Positions 33,638 to 41,678 of a stretch of 49,986 bases of DNA are shown one piece after another. The stretch spans positions 1-49,986 of the forward strand of contig JACPDG010000054.1 in assembly GCA_016184125.1 (NCBI GenBank). Reading direction: 5' to 3'. Within the stretch, counting starts at the first letter, position 1. The number at the start of each line of letters is the position of its first letter. A program made the position numbers and the translations under genes. Under the pieces are notes generated by a model that saw only the letters and a program-made list of their open reading frames with translations, ran no database searches and had not been told where the DNA came from. Source of the stretch: Candidatus Rokuibacteriota bacterium (GTDB taxonomy: Bacteria; Methylomirabilota; Methylomirabilia; Rokubacteriales; CSP1-6).

Positions 33638-35260
33638 ATGGAGAACATGGACCTGACTCGTCGTGACCTGCTGGCTCTCGGGGGCCTCACGCTCGCGGCC
33701 TCGGCCGTCGCACCATCCGCGGCGCGCGCCACCGCGCCCAAGCGCGGTGGCGAGTTCCGCTTCCGCGGCTATACGCCGCCGCACTTCGACCCGCACCTCA
33801 CCGCCTCGTACACGACGATGATCAACCTCAGCTTCACGCACAGCCGGCTCCTCAGGCACAAGGCTGGGCCGGACGTGAAGCCGGGCGTCTTCGGGATCGA
33901 GGGCGACCTGGCCGAGTCGTGGACCCAGCCCGACGAGAAGACCTACGTGTTCAAGCTCCGGAAGGGCGTGCGCTGGCACAAGAAGCCGCCGGTGAACGGC
34001 CGCGAGCTGACGGCCGACGACGTCAAGTACACGTTCGACCGCTTCATGACGATCAAGGGCAACGCCAACCGGCACATGATGAACGCGCTCGACCGGGTCG
34101 ACGTCGCCGACAAGCACACCGTCAAGTTCTCGCTGAAGGAGCCGAACGCCTGGTTCCTCGACTTCCTGTCGAACCCGATGGCCCTCAGCATCGTCGCCCG
34201 GGAGGCGGTCGAGCAGTTCGGCGACCTCAAGAAGCCGGAGGCCGTCATCGGGACAGGCCCGTGGGTGCTCGAGCGGCACGAGCCCAAAGTGCGTACGATC
34301 TTCGTCCGCCACCCCGACTACTTCCGCTCCGGGCTGCCCTACATCGAGCGCGTGGAGGGCATCGACTTCAACGACCCGGCCGCCCGTCTGGCCGCGTTCG
34401 TCACCGGCCAGCTCGACGCCGGTCCGGAGTTCCCCGGCATGATGATCCGGCGTCAGGACTGGAAGATCGTCAAGGAGAAGCGGCCGAACCTCCGCTACGT
34501 CGAGTTCCCCTCGAACGTGATGACCCACGTCGGCATGCGGATCGACAAGAAGCCGTGGGACGACATCCGCGTGCGCCGCGCGATGTCGATGGCCGTCGAC
34601 CGGAAGGCGATCCTGGTGGCGACGGCGGAGGGCGTCGGCGTGATGAACCCGCCGGTGCCGGCCGCGCTCTCCGCGTGGTCGATTCCGCACGACCAGCTCG
34701 GCGAGGGATTGAAGTACGACCAGTACGATCCCGCCGAGGCCAAGCGCCTCCTCAAGGAAGCCGGGCTCGGCGGTGGCTTCAGCACCACGCTCGAGTACGC
34801 GACGTACGGCTCGCAGGAGCTGATCGACGCCGTGCAGATGTGCGTCAAGTTCTGGAAGGACGTGGGCGTCGACGTGAAGGTCGTCGAGAAGCCCTACGCC
34901 GCCTTCTTCGCCACCGCGTACCAGGGCAAGCAGGACGCGCTCATGATGGGCCCGCAGTTCCCCGCCCTCGACCCGTACAACTTCCTCGCGCAGTACCTGC
35001 CGGGCGAGCCGAAGAACCAGAGCCACGTGAACGACCCGGCGCTCGCCGACATGATCATGAACTCGAGCCGCACGCTCGACGACAAGAAGCGGCGCCAGCA
35101 GATCGACGAGATCCAGAAGCACATCGCCAGGCAGGCCTACTACGTCCGGCTGGCCTCGGGAATCTACATCGCGGCCCTCGACCCGAAGCTCGAGAACTTC
35201 GGCCCAAACCTCGGCTACGACTACGGCGGCCGGCTCTCGGCCGCGTGGTGGAACACGTAG
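33638..35260 (+). CDS. ABC transporter substrate-binding protein, family 5 (Tat-exported)
   Basis: A 540-residue periplasmic receptor of the peptide/opine/nickel class (SBP_bac_5). The N-terminus has a twin-arginine signal, LTRRDLLALGGLTLAASAVA, with R8-R9, and a likely cleavage near ARA at 29-31. Family features are HFDPHLTASYT, LAESWTQPDEKTYVFKLRKG and GRELTADDVKYTFDRFM, RHPDYFRSGLPYIERVEG and AVDRKAILVATAEG. ATG 33638 or 33647 may be used. It heads the A-B-C transporter set that follows the ligase. Confidence 0.92.
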   Translation: MENMDLTRRDLLALGGLTLAASAVAPSAARATAPKRGGEFRFRGYTPPHFDPHLTASYTTMINLSFTHSRLLRHKAGPDVKPGVFGIEGDLAESWTQPDEKTYVFKLRKGVRWHKKPPVNGRELTADDVKYTFDRFMTIKGNANRHMMNALDRVDVADKHTVKFSLKEPNAWFLDFLSNPMALSIVAREAVEQFGDLKKPEAVIGTGPWVLERHEPKVRTIFVRHPDYFRSGLPYIERVEGIDFNDPAARLAAFVTGQLDAGPEFPGMMIRRQDWKIVKEKRPNLRYVEFPSNVMTHVGMRIDKKPWDDIRVRRAMSMAVDRKAILVATAEGVGVMNPPVPAALSAWSIPHDQLGEGLKYDQYDPAEAKRLLKEAGLGGGFSTTLEYATYGSQELIDAVQMCVKFWKDVGVDVKVVEKPYAAFFATAYQGKQDALMMGPQFPALDPYNFLAQYLPGEPKNQSHVNDPALADMIMNSSRTLDDKKRRQQIDEIQKHIARQAYYVRLASGIYIAALDPKLENFGPNLGYDYGGRLSAAWWNT

Positions 35261-35311
35261 CTCGCGACCGGCGGGCCGGGTGAGTGCGCTCGCCCGGCCC
35301 CGGTACTCTGC

Positions 35312-36256
35312 GTGATCCGCAAGTACGCGCTCAAGCGGCTCCTGGTGGCGATCCCCTCGCTGTTCATCGCCACCGTCATCGTCTTCTCGCTCTCCCGGCT
35401 GATCCCCGGCGACGTCGTCGTGCTGATGATGGAGGAGAACCAGTACGCGCAGGACCTCGAGGAGATGCGCGCGAAGCTCGGCCTGGACCGGCCGATCCAC
35501 GCGCAGTACGTGGAGTGGATGACCCGCGCCGTCCGGGGCGACCTCGGCCAGTCGCTCTACACGGGCCGGCCGGTGCTCCAGGAGCTCGCGCGCCGGATGC
35601 CGGTGAGCCTGGAGCTGGGCGCCGTCGCGGTCGTGTTCGCGATCCTCATCGGCGTGCCGATCGGCATCGTTTCGGCGGTCCGGCAGGACAGCGTCCGGGA
35701 CTACGCCGCGCGCAGCGCGGCCATCCTCGGGCTCTCGATGCCGGGGTTCTGGCTGGGCACGCTCGTGGTCGTGCTGCCCGCCATCTACTTCGGCTGGAGT
35801 CCCTCCATCGAGTTCACGCGCTTCGAGGATGATCCCTGGCGCCATCTCGCGCAGTTCCTGGTCCCCGGCTGCCTGCTCGGCATCGCCTCCGCCGCGTCGA
35901 TCATGCGACTGACCCGGACGCAGCTCCTCGAGGTGCTCCGCATGGAGTACGTGCGGACAGCGTGGTCGAAGGGCCTCGCGGAGCACCCCATCATCCTCAA
36001 ACATTGCCTGAAGAACTCGCTGATCCCGGTCGTCACCATCCTGGGCATCCAGATCGCCCAGATCCTGAGCGGCACCGTGATCTTCGAGTCGATCTTCGGC
36101 CTGCCGGGCATGGGGCGCTTCCTGTTCGACGCCATCACCGAGCGCGACTACCCGGTCATCCAGGGCATCAATCTCGTCGTCGTCACGACGATCGTGACCG
36201 TCAACCTGCTCGTCGACGTGGTCTACGCGTACCTCGACCCGCGGATCCGGTACTGA
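35312..36256 (+). CDS. ABC transporter permease, DppB/OppB type
   Basis: A 314-residue permease with six membrane segments. It has the DppB N-terminus IRKYALKRLLVAIPSLFIAT, a periplasmic loop with LGLDRPIHAQYVEWM and GDLGQSLYTGRPV, and the EAA loop near residues 212-232 (EYVRTAWSKGLAEHPIILKH). FESIFGLPGMGRFLFDAI is the conserved DppB segment. GTG 35312 is used. It is followed by the partner permease after a few bases. Confidence 0.94.
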   Translation: MIRKYALKRLLVAIPSLFIATVIVFSLSRLIPGDVVVLMMEENQYAQDLEEMRAKLGLDRPIHAQYVEWMTRAVRGDLGQSLYTGRPVLQELARRMPVSLELGAVAVVFAILIGVPIGIVSAVRQDSVRDYAARSAAILGLSMPGFWLGTLVVVLPAIYFGWSPSIEFTRFEDDPWRHLAQFLVPGCLLGIASAASIMRLTRTQLLEVLRMEYVRTAWSKGLAEHPIILKHCLKNSLIPVVTILGIQIAQILSGTVIFESIFGLPGMGRFLFDAITERDYPVIQGINLVVVTTIVTVNLLVDVVYAYLDPRIRY

Positions 36257-36264
36257 CCGTGGGC

Positions 36265-37200
36265 ATGCCGGAGCCGGTCGAGGTGACGGCGACCGGCCAG
36301 TGGCCGGCGGCGCGGACGCGCGCCGGCGCCGTCCGCCGGGCGCTCTCGGGCGCCGGGCGGTTCTGCCGGCGCAAGCCGCTCGGCGCGCTGGGCGCCGTCA
36401 TCATCCTGGCACTGCTCCTCATGGCCGGCTTCGCGGAGTGGATTGCGCCGTACGCGTACGACGAGCAGATTCCCGGCGCGCGGCTGCGAGCACCGGGGCG
36501 CGACTTCCTCCTCGGAACGGACAATATCAGCCGCGATATCTTCAGCCGCATCGTGCACGGCGCACGCGTCACCGTCACCGTGAGCTTCGCGACGGTGTTC
36601 ATCGCCAACGTCCTGGCGGCCGCCGTCGGCATCACCAGCGGGTACTTCCGCGGGCGTTACGACATCTGCGTGCAGCGCGTCGTCGACGCCTGGCAGTCGT
36701 TCCCGTTCCTCATCATCATCCTGTCGCTGCTGGCCGTGCTCGGGCCCGGCATGCCGAACATCATCGTCTCGCTCTCGATCCTGGTCGCCGCCGCTGCTTC
36801 GCGCGTGATCCGGGGCGCCACGCTGAGCGTCGTCGAGAACGCCTACGTCGAGGCCGCGCGGGCGATCGGGTGCGGCCACGTGCGGATCATGGCCCGGCAC
36901 ATCCTGCCGAACGTGGCCGGGACGATCATCGTCCTGGCCACCATCGGGCTCGGCGGCATCATCCTCGCGGAGTCGGCGCTGTCGTTCCTCGGCTACGGCG
37001 TGCCGCCGCCACACCCGTCCTGGGGCTCGATGCTCTCCGGCTCCGGGCGCACGTACATGTACAGCGCGCCCTGGATGGCGGTCTGGCCCGGCGTGGCGAT
37101 CTCGCTCGTCGTGTTCGCCTTCAACATGCTGGGCGACGCGCTCCGCGACGTGCTGGACCCGCGCGTCCGCGGCAGCAGCCGGCAGGGCCGCGACATCTGA
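36265..37200 (+). CDS. ABC transporter permease, DppC/OppC type
   Basis: A 311-residue partner of the DppB-like permease. It has LLGTDNISRDIFSRIVHGAR, a membrane core, the EAA loop YVEAARAIGCGHVRIMARHI and ESALSFLGYGVPPPHPSWG. The start is ATG 36265 or GTG 36259, two codons earlier. It has the same architecture as the permease at 88-969 but is clearly a different paralogue. No ATPase gene follows, so this importer must borrow ATPases from elsewhere, possibly the DppD/F pair at 1073-3120. Confidence 0.93.
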   Translation: MPEPVEVTATGQWPAARTRAGAVRRALSGAGRFCRRKPLGALGAVIILALLLMAGFAEWIAPYAYDEQIPGARLRAPGRDFLLGTDNISRDIFSRIVHGARVTVTVSFATVFIANVLAAAVGITSGYFRGRYDICVQRVVDAWQSFPFLIIILSLLAVLGPGMPNIIVSLSILVAAAASRVIRGATLSVVENAYVEAARAIGCGHVRIMARHILPNVAGTIIVLATIGLGGIILAESALSFLGYGVPPPHPSWGSMLSGSGRTYMYSAPWMAVWPGVAISLVVFAFNMLGDALRDVLDPRVRGSSRQGRDI

Positions 37201-37348
37201 CGCGCCGGCCGGAGTGAGGTGGGGCCGCGGTGGCGCGGTTCGGGCGGAACGTCCGAGCGAAGCTGAGCGCGCTGCCGGCGAAGGCGGAGCGAACCACGAG
37301 TCGCACGGCGCGCCGTTCACGCAGCGCATCCGCGCTCGAGGTTGTCGC

Positions 37349-37377
37349 TTGACGCGCGCGCGCGCACGGAGTAAGTA
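37349..37377 (+). promoter_or_regulatory. Possible sigma-70-like promoter
   Basis: TTGACG (37349-37354), a 17-nt spacer consisting largely of CG repeats, and TAAGTA (37372-37377). It points towards the hairpin series and has no start codon with a ribosome site close behind it, so it could drive a non-coding transcript. Evidence is positional only. Confidence 0.35.
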
Positions 37378-37537
37378 AACGGGTGACGGTCGAGCGGCAG
37401 CCCAAACGCGAGGCCGTCATGGGCAACTCGAATCCGGAGACTGGAGGCGACTGATGGCTCCACCGGACCTAGTAGCTGCGCCGTAGGGGGCTTGCTAGCA
37501 GCTCCACGCGGCGCCCCGGCGTCCTACCACCTCGGTG

Positions 37538-37615
37538 CCCGGTCTAATCCGGGACGCGCACAGATTGTGCGCAGTCGAACCAGGGGATGTCGCGGGCGGG
37601 CATGACCCGCCCGCG
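37538..37615 (+). ncRNA. Candidate structured RNA: three consecutive perfect hairpins
   Basis: CCCGG-TCTAAT-CCGGG (37538-37553), GCGCAC-AGATT-GTGCGC (37556-37572) and a 10-bp CGCGGGCGGG-CATGA-CCCGCCCGCG (37591-37615) follow each other within 78 nt. The third is terminator-like but lacks a T-run. They lie downstream of the possible promoter at 37349. It could be a small RNA, an attachment-type site, or simply a terminator array. It does not match an RNA family that I recognise. Confidence 0.35.
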
Positions 37616-37790
37616 CCCCCGCCACCCAGCAGCGACCCGCGTCAGTTCGCCCCTCGGTCCGCATTGTGCCGGTCGAGCAGACGCGCGCTCGTCGAGCGGG
37701 GCGTCGCGGGCACCCGGGCGCACCACCCCGCTCTTCCGGCGCACCCCGGAGGGCGTGTTGTCTGTAGACTGTGCAGCGCGCAGCCTGGGA

Positions 37791-37979
37791 TCAGGCCGCG
37801 CGGCCGGCGGCGCACCGCCGACAGCGCCTCGATTCGACCTCGCTCCGAGTGGCCAGTCGGCCCTGGCACTCGTAACACCGCGTGTCCCGGATGATCACGT
37901 GATGGGACCGGCACGCGCCGGTCGATTCCTTTTCTGCATGCCGTGTGCAGCCATCCCAAACGCACTTGCCGAAGGTCAT
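37791..37979 (-). CDS. Small cysteine-rich zinc-finger protein
   Basis: A 62-residue protein from ATG 37979 with an excellent AAAGGAG site 7 nt upstream. Cys and His are arranged as C6-x4-C11-x11-C23-x2-H26 (H27 also available), then C35-x2-C38-x14-C53-x2-C56. The first set resembles the C..GC...A...G.C..H knuckle found in phage and HNH-associated proteins; the second is a four-Cys ribbon. Two zinc ions are likely bound. It has many Arg residues at the C-terminus, consistent with nucleic-acid binding. It sits in the gene-poor stretch beside the hairpin series. The function is unknown. Confidence 0.65.
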   Translation of the reverse strand: MTFGKCVWDGCTRHAEKESTGACRSHHVIIRDTRCYECQGRLATRSEVESRRCRRCAAGRAA

Positions 37980-38162
37980 GAACGCTCCTTTGTCGAGAGG
38001 CGCGGCGATCATCCGCCGCAGGTGGCCCGCTCGTCGCTGCAATCGAAGTGCCCTGGACCCGGGTGAAGGAAAACGAGCGCTTCGTGGATCGGGGGCCACA
38101 CAGAGGACAAGTTTGTTCCCGTATTCGAACGAACGCGCGCACAGATCTCGGAACCGGCGCGC

Positions 38163-39176
38163 GTGGACGGGTCGCCGTGTGACGGTATGACCACGGACCT
38201 CTTCGTTGCCGGTGTGCGTGTCGATGCCGATCGCGTCCTCTCGTGCATTCCTCCTGCGTGCCGCCGCCCGCTCGACATACCGCACGCTTCAGCGGCGGGT
38301 CACTCGATGGTCGAGCTCCCTGCCTGGAGGCCCCGCCGAGCCTGCCGCCACTTCGTGCCCGCGCTCTCGGTTCTCGCAGACGTGGAGTACAGCGTGCGGT
38401 TCGAGCTCGCCGTCGAGCAGGGCGGCTGCTGGTCTCCCTGGACGGCCTCCGCAACGCTCGGGCCACACCGCTTTCCGTCGCTGGCCACGCAGCACGGGTC
38501 ACTCAGGAGCGAGGTCGACGTGTTTTTCGCGTCGGAGCCGGCGGAGCGGGTTCGGATGCGGCTCGCGCTGCATTCCGACGAGGTGCGGCTGCTCGACACG
38601 GTACCGTGGCTGGCCACGCTCTCGGCCTCTGACCTCGCGCAGGTGCCCGACTCGGACGACGTCGCCGGTGGACGGGCGGTCATCGACGTGCCCGCGTGCA
38701 GTCAGATGGAGGAACCGGAATCGCTTCGCCACCGCATCTGCTCGCCGACGAGCGTCGCGATGGTGCTCGGACGCTGGGGCGTCCACGCCGCGCCTCGCGT
38801 GCTCGCCGCCGACGTCTTCGATGCCCAGTTGGATCTCTACGGGGTCTGGCCGGCGGCGATCCGCGCCGGAGCGCGACGCGGGATCGGCGGCTATCTGCTG
38901 CGGTTCCCGGACTGGCAGGCGGCGCGCTGGTGTCTGGGCGCTGGGCTCCCCGTCGTGGCGAGCGTCCGGTACGCGAGAGGCGAGCTGAGCGGCGCGGCCA
39001 TCGAGGAGACGAGCGGCCACCTGATCGTGCTGACCGGATTCGACGGCGCCGAGGTGCTCGTCAACGACCCGGCGGCTCCGACACGAGCCGAGGTGCCGCG
39101 CCGTTACACGCTGGACCAGCTCCGTCGAGTGTGGCTCGAGCGTTCGGGAGTCGGCTACGTCTTCTTCCGCCCCTGA
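38163..39176 (+). CDS. Peptidase C39-like family protein
   Basis: A 337-residue protein with a C-terminal papain-like domain of the Peptidase_C39_2 type. The likely triad is C193 (RICSPTSVAMVLGRWG), H286 (TSGHLIVLTGFDG) and D302 (VNDPAAPT). The N-terminal 150 residues form a beta-rich region (HFVPALSVLADVEYSVRFEL, GCWSPWTASATLGPHRF), as in relatives that have a carbohydrate- or cell-wall-binding N-terminus. There is no clear signal peptide, so the start (GTG 38163 or ATG 38187) may be wrong or export may be non-classical. The 48-bp palindrome follows one base after the stop. Confidence 0.8.
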   Translation: MDGSPCDGMTTDLFVAGVRVDADRVLSCIPPACRRPLDIPHASAAGHSMVELPAWRPRRACRHFVPALSVLADVEYSVRFELAVEQGGCWSPWTASATLGPHRFPSLATQHGSLRSEVDVFFASEPAERVRMRLALHSDEVRLLDTVPWLATLSASDLAQVPDSDDVAGGRAVIDVPACSQMEEPESLRHRICSPTSVAMVLGRWGVHAAPRVLAADVFDAQLDLYGVWPAAIRAGARRGIGGYLLRFPDWQAARWCLGAGLPVVASVRYARGELSGAAIEETSGHLIVLTGFDGAEVLVNDPAAPTRAEVPRRYTLDQLRRVWLERSGVGYVFFRP

Positions 39177-39177
39177 G

Positions 39178-39225
39178 AGTTCGAGCAACAATCGACCGCC
39201 GCGGCGGTCGGTTGTTGCTCGAACT
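39178..39225. terminator. 48-bp near-perfect palindrome between convergent genes
   Basis: Two 24-nt arms, AGTTCGAGCAACAATCGACC plus GCCG and its complement, meet at CCGCGG with no spacer. The only irregularity is T39192 opposite G39211, which is a G-U wobble in RNA. It starts one base after the C39-peptidase stop. It probably acts as a terminator for that gene but has no T-run and could also extrude as a cruciform. Confidence 0.75.
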
Positions 39226-39303
39226 GAGGTCGCGAGCTGATCCCGACGTCGGACGTCGGCGGTCGTCGGACCCCTGATGGCGGGCGCCAGACGTCGCGTG
39301 ACC

Positions 39304-39461
39304 CCGAGCCGCGGCCCAGGTAGCCCGGGCCGGGTGCGAGCGTTGGGGGGTATGGGGGGCCATGTCGGGGCCCGGCCGAGCGGGGAGTCGAGCCGCGGCC
39401 CGGGTAGCCCGGGCCGGGTGCGAGCGTTGGGGGTATGGGGGGCCATGTCGGGGCCCCCCAT
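39304..39461 (-). repeat. Intergenic hairpin repeat, tandem copies R7a and R7b
   Basis: Two units spaced 83 bp in minus orientation, starting 2 nt after the stop of the MscS-like gene. Each has ATGGGGGG...CCCCCCAT with a GGCCCCGACATGGCC centre, a C-run, and a CGGCCCGGG...CCCGGGCCG stem. The linker CGACTCCCCGCTCGGCC corresponds to the linker of tandem copy R10. Confidence 0.85.
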
Positions 39462-39463
39462 GA

Positions 39464-40168
39464 TCACAGATGCGTGAGCGATTCTTCGCGCGGCGGCGAC
39501 TCGCGTCGCAGGCGGCGGGCGAGGATCTCGCGCGCGATGGCGCGACCGCCGAGCCCGAAGGCGAGCGCCAGCGCGAATACGAGCCCGCCGAATGTGATGC
39601 CGAAGGCGAGCAGCACCATCTCCTTGCCGACGCCAAGATGGGTGAGCGCGGTCGCCACGGCGAACAGGACCACGCCCCACTGGACCGCGCGCGCGAGGAG
39701 CCGCGCCTCCGGGATCCCGGCGTTCACCGCGGCGATCAGGAGACCCTGGCTGAGGAAGTTCGCGACCAGCAGCCCGACCAGGACGATGAGCACCGCGGCG
39801 AACAGCGGCGGCAGGAACTCGAGAAGGAATGCCGTGGCTCCGGGTGCACCCGGGAACCCGAGCGAGTCGATGGCGACGCTGGCGAACAGGACGAACAGCG
39901 CCCAGAAGGCCAGCGCGCCGAGCAGGTCGGACGGCGGTCGGAAGATCCCTGAGCGGCGAAGCGCGGACGCCAGCCCGGAGCGCTCGCTGTGGCGGTCGAG
40001 CCCGACGGCCCTGGCCACGCGGCTGACCACCGCGCGCGCGAGCCAGCCGGCGGCGACGCCGAGGGCGACGAGAACCAGCATGACGAGCAGGCGCGGAAGG
40101 ATGGATGCAAGCTGGTCCGCGAGCTCGGTGAGGGCGAGCCAGACGCCGTAACTCCACCGATTCTCCAT
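39464..40168 (-). CDS. MscS-like transmembrane-helix protein, truncated type
   Basis: A 234-residue membrane protein with five hydrophobic segments, resembling the TM-helix repeats (PF05552) of small-conductance mechanosensitive channel relatives: LLVMLVLVALGVAAGWLARA, LLGALAFWALFVLFASVAID, PPLFAAVLIVLVGLLVANFL and MVLLAFGITFGGLVFALALA. The cytoplasmic beta domain of true MscS channels is absent, and the C-terminus is short and charged. It may be a channel-like protein or a partner subunit. ATG 40168 follows AAAGGAGCC. Confidence 0.78.
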   Translation of the reverse strand: MENRWSYGVWLALTELADQLASILPRLLVMLVLVALGVAAGWLARAVVSRVARAVGLDRHSERSGLASALRRSGIFRPPSDLLGALAFWALFVLFASVAIDSLGFPGAPGATAFLLEFLPPLFAAVLIVLVGLLVANFLSQGLLIAAVNAGIPEARLLARAVQWGVVLFAVATALTHLGVGKEMVLLAFGITFGGLVFALALAFGLGGRAIAREILARRLRRESPPREESLTHL

Positions 40169-40310
40169 CCCGGGCTCCTTTCCCCGACCTTACACCCGCC
40201 CCGGCGCGCCCGCACCACGCGGGGCGCCGACCGGTGAGCGCCTTCCGCTGCGGACCCGAGCGCATCGTTTCTGGTGTCGCCGGGGCGAAGCCGCGTAAAA
40301 TCGTGGGGCT

Positions 40311-40562
40311 ATGCGCATGCGTCCGGCTCTCGTCACGCTGGGTGCCGTCCTCGCCATCGCGAGCTGCGCGTCGGAGCCCGAGCGTGAGTGGATGAAGGTC
40401 AACGAGCGGTACACAGTCGAGCAGTTCCGCCGGGACCACGCCGAGTGCTCCCGGAAAGGGAAGCTCGACGAGGCGTGCATGCACGCCCGCGGCTGGGTCG
40501 ACGTGAAGCGGCCCGCGGAGAAGCCGTCCCCGCTCCCCGAAAGGCCGCCTGGCCGGTATTGA
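40311..40562 (+). CDS. Small lipoprotein, uncharacterised
   Basis: An 83-residue protein whose signal peptide (MRMRPALVTLGAVLAIASC) ends in a lipobox, AIASC, with lipidation expected on C19. The mature part is charged (EPEREWMKVNERYTVEQFRR, ECSRKGKLDEAC) and Pro-rich at the end. It would be anchored in the outer or inner membrane. A TAAAAT box near 40300 could be its -10. ATG 40311 or 40317. No family is recognised. Confidence 0.7.
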   Translation: MRMRPALVTLGAVLAIASCASEPEREWMKVNERYTVEQFRRDHAECSRKGKLDEACMHARGWVDVKRPAEKPSPLPERPPGRY

Positions 40563-40617
40563 GCGTGCTCGGCGCCGCGCGCCGCTCCGCCGCGGGCGAT
40601 CTCCACCGCTGCCGGAC

Positions 40618-41619
40618 GTGACGATGTACCGTCGCCTCACGCAGATCGTCGCGCTGTTGCTGGCCGTCATCGCCTTCGGCACGGCCGGCTACGCCTTCAT
40701 CGAGCGATTCTCGGTCTTCGACTCGCTCTACCTGACCATCATCACCGTGGCTTCCGTCGGCTTCGGCGAGATCCCGAGAGACCTCTCCACCGCCGGGCGC
40801 GCCTTCACCATGGTGCTGATCGTGTTCGGCCTCGGCAGCATGGCGTACGGACTCAGCGCCGTCACGGCGTTCTGGGTCGAGGGCGACATCCGGAACATCT
40901 GGGAGAAGCGGAAGATGGACGCACAGATCGCGAAGCTCCGCGATCACATCGTGCTGTGCGGCGGAGGTCACACCGGACGCTCCATCGCCGCCGAGTTGCT
41001 GAAGACCCGGACGCCCTTCGTGGTCATCGAGCACAGTCCGGCCGAGGAGGACGCGCTCCGCAAGATCGGCGAGAGCGTCCTCTACATCATCGGGGACGCG
41101 ACGACCACCGACGTGCTGAAGCACGCGCAGGTCGCGCACGCGCGCGGGCTCATCGCATGCATGCCCGAGGACAAGGACAACGTCTTCACGCTCCTGTCCG
41201 CCCGCGAGATGAACCCCTCGATGCGGATCGTCACGCGTATCGTGTCCGACGAGTCTCGCCCGGCGCTGACCCGCGCGGGGGCGGACGCGATCGTCTCCAT
41301 CTCGACGATCGGCGCGCTGCGACTGGCCTCGGTCATGCTGCGGCCCACGGTCGTCAGCGTGCTCGACGCGATGCTGCGTGAGCCCGGTGACGTCCGCGTC
41401 GAGGAGATCCCCGTCGGCGCGGGCGTGGCCGGGCAGCCGCTGGCGTCGCTCAAGCTCGCCGAGCGGATCGGGGTGAGCGTCTTCGCCGTGCGCCAGGCCA
41501 GCGGCGCACACCGCTTCAATCCGCCGGCGGAGTATCGGCTGACGCCGGGCGACGTGCTCATCGCGTGCGCGAACCCCGAGCAGCTCCGGGCAGCGCGCAA
41601 GGTGGCGATGGAAGGCTGA
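40618..41619 (+). CDS. Potassium channel with RCK (TrkA-N/TrkA-C) domains
   Basis: A 333-residue protein: membrane helix 8-28, pore helix and filter 36-51, membrane helix 62-82, RCK/TrkA-N domain from about 105 (DHIVLCGGGHTGRSIAAELL), TrkA-C domain from about 255. The filter reads TVASVGFGE (43-51), where TVGYGD is usual; it resembles the SVGFG filter of ERG channels with Glu in the last place. The nucleotide- or calcium-responsive RCK ring would gate the pore. The GTG at 40618 is used; ATG 40624 is the alternative. It is unlinked in function to its neighbours. Confidence 0.9.
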   Translation: MTMYRRLTQIVALLLAVIAFGTAGYAFIERFSVFDSLYLTIITVASVGFGEIPRDLSTAGRAFTMVLIVFGLGSMAYGLSAVTAFWVEGDIRNIWEKRKMDAQIAKLRDHIVLCGGGHTGRSIAAELLKTRTPFVVIEHSPAEEDALRKIGESVLYIIGDATTTDVLKHAQVAHARGLIACMPEDKDNVFTLLSAREMNPSMRIVTRIVSDESRPALTRAGADAIVSISTIGALRLASVMLRPTVVSVLDAMLREPGDVRVEEIPVGAGVAGQPLASLKLAERIGVSVFAVRQASGAHRFNPPAEYRLTPGDVLIACANPEQLRAARKVAMEG

Positions 41620-41678
41620 CGTGCTCGTCACCGGTGATCGCTCCGCGGGCTTCCTGCCGGTGGACGGGACGCTTCGTC

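Larger units (their letters stand above)
37201..37790. other. Gene-poor region with hairpins; no convincing gene
   Basis: This 590-nt stretch holds no recognisable protein gene. A basic 40-codon frame from GTG 37230 (VARFGRNVRAKLSALPAKAE...) has no ribosome site at proper distance and is not supported. There is a possible promoter at 37349-37377, a CG dinucleotide tract at 37353-37366, and a row of hairpins at 37538-37615 described separately. Base composition is a little less GC-biased than in the genes. Confidence 0.5.

Noticed and set aside
37230..37352. 40-codon basic ORF from GTG 37230
   Set aside because: No ribosome site at suitable distance and composition like shadow frames.
37353..37366. 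CG dinucleotide tract as a Z-DNA or regulatory element
   Set aside because: Only 14 nt long in GC-rich DNA; it is mentioned as part of a possible promoter spacer and gives no independent signal.
37201..37560. Possible tRNA or group II intron in the gene-poor region
   Set aside because: No tRNA cloverleaf with the TTCNANNC and CCA features and no domain V-like hairpin could be recognised.
41620..41678. Short frame after the K+ channel gene (VLVTGDRSAGFLPVDGTL)
   Set aside because: Under 30 codons, overlaps the end of the DinB gene, and has no start signal.
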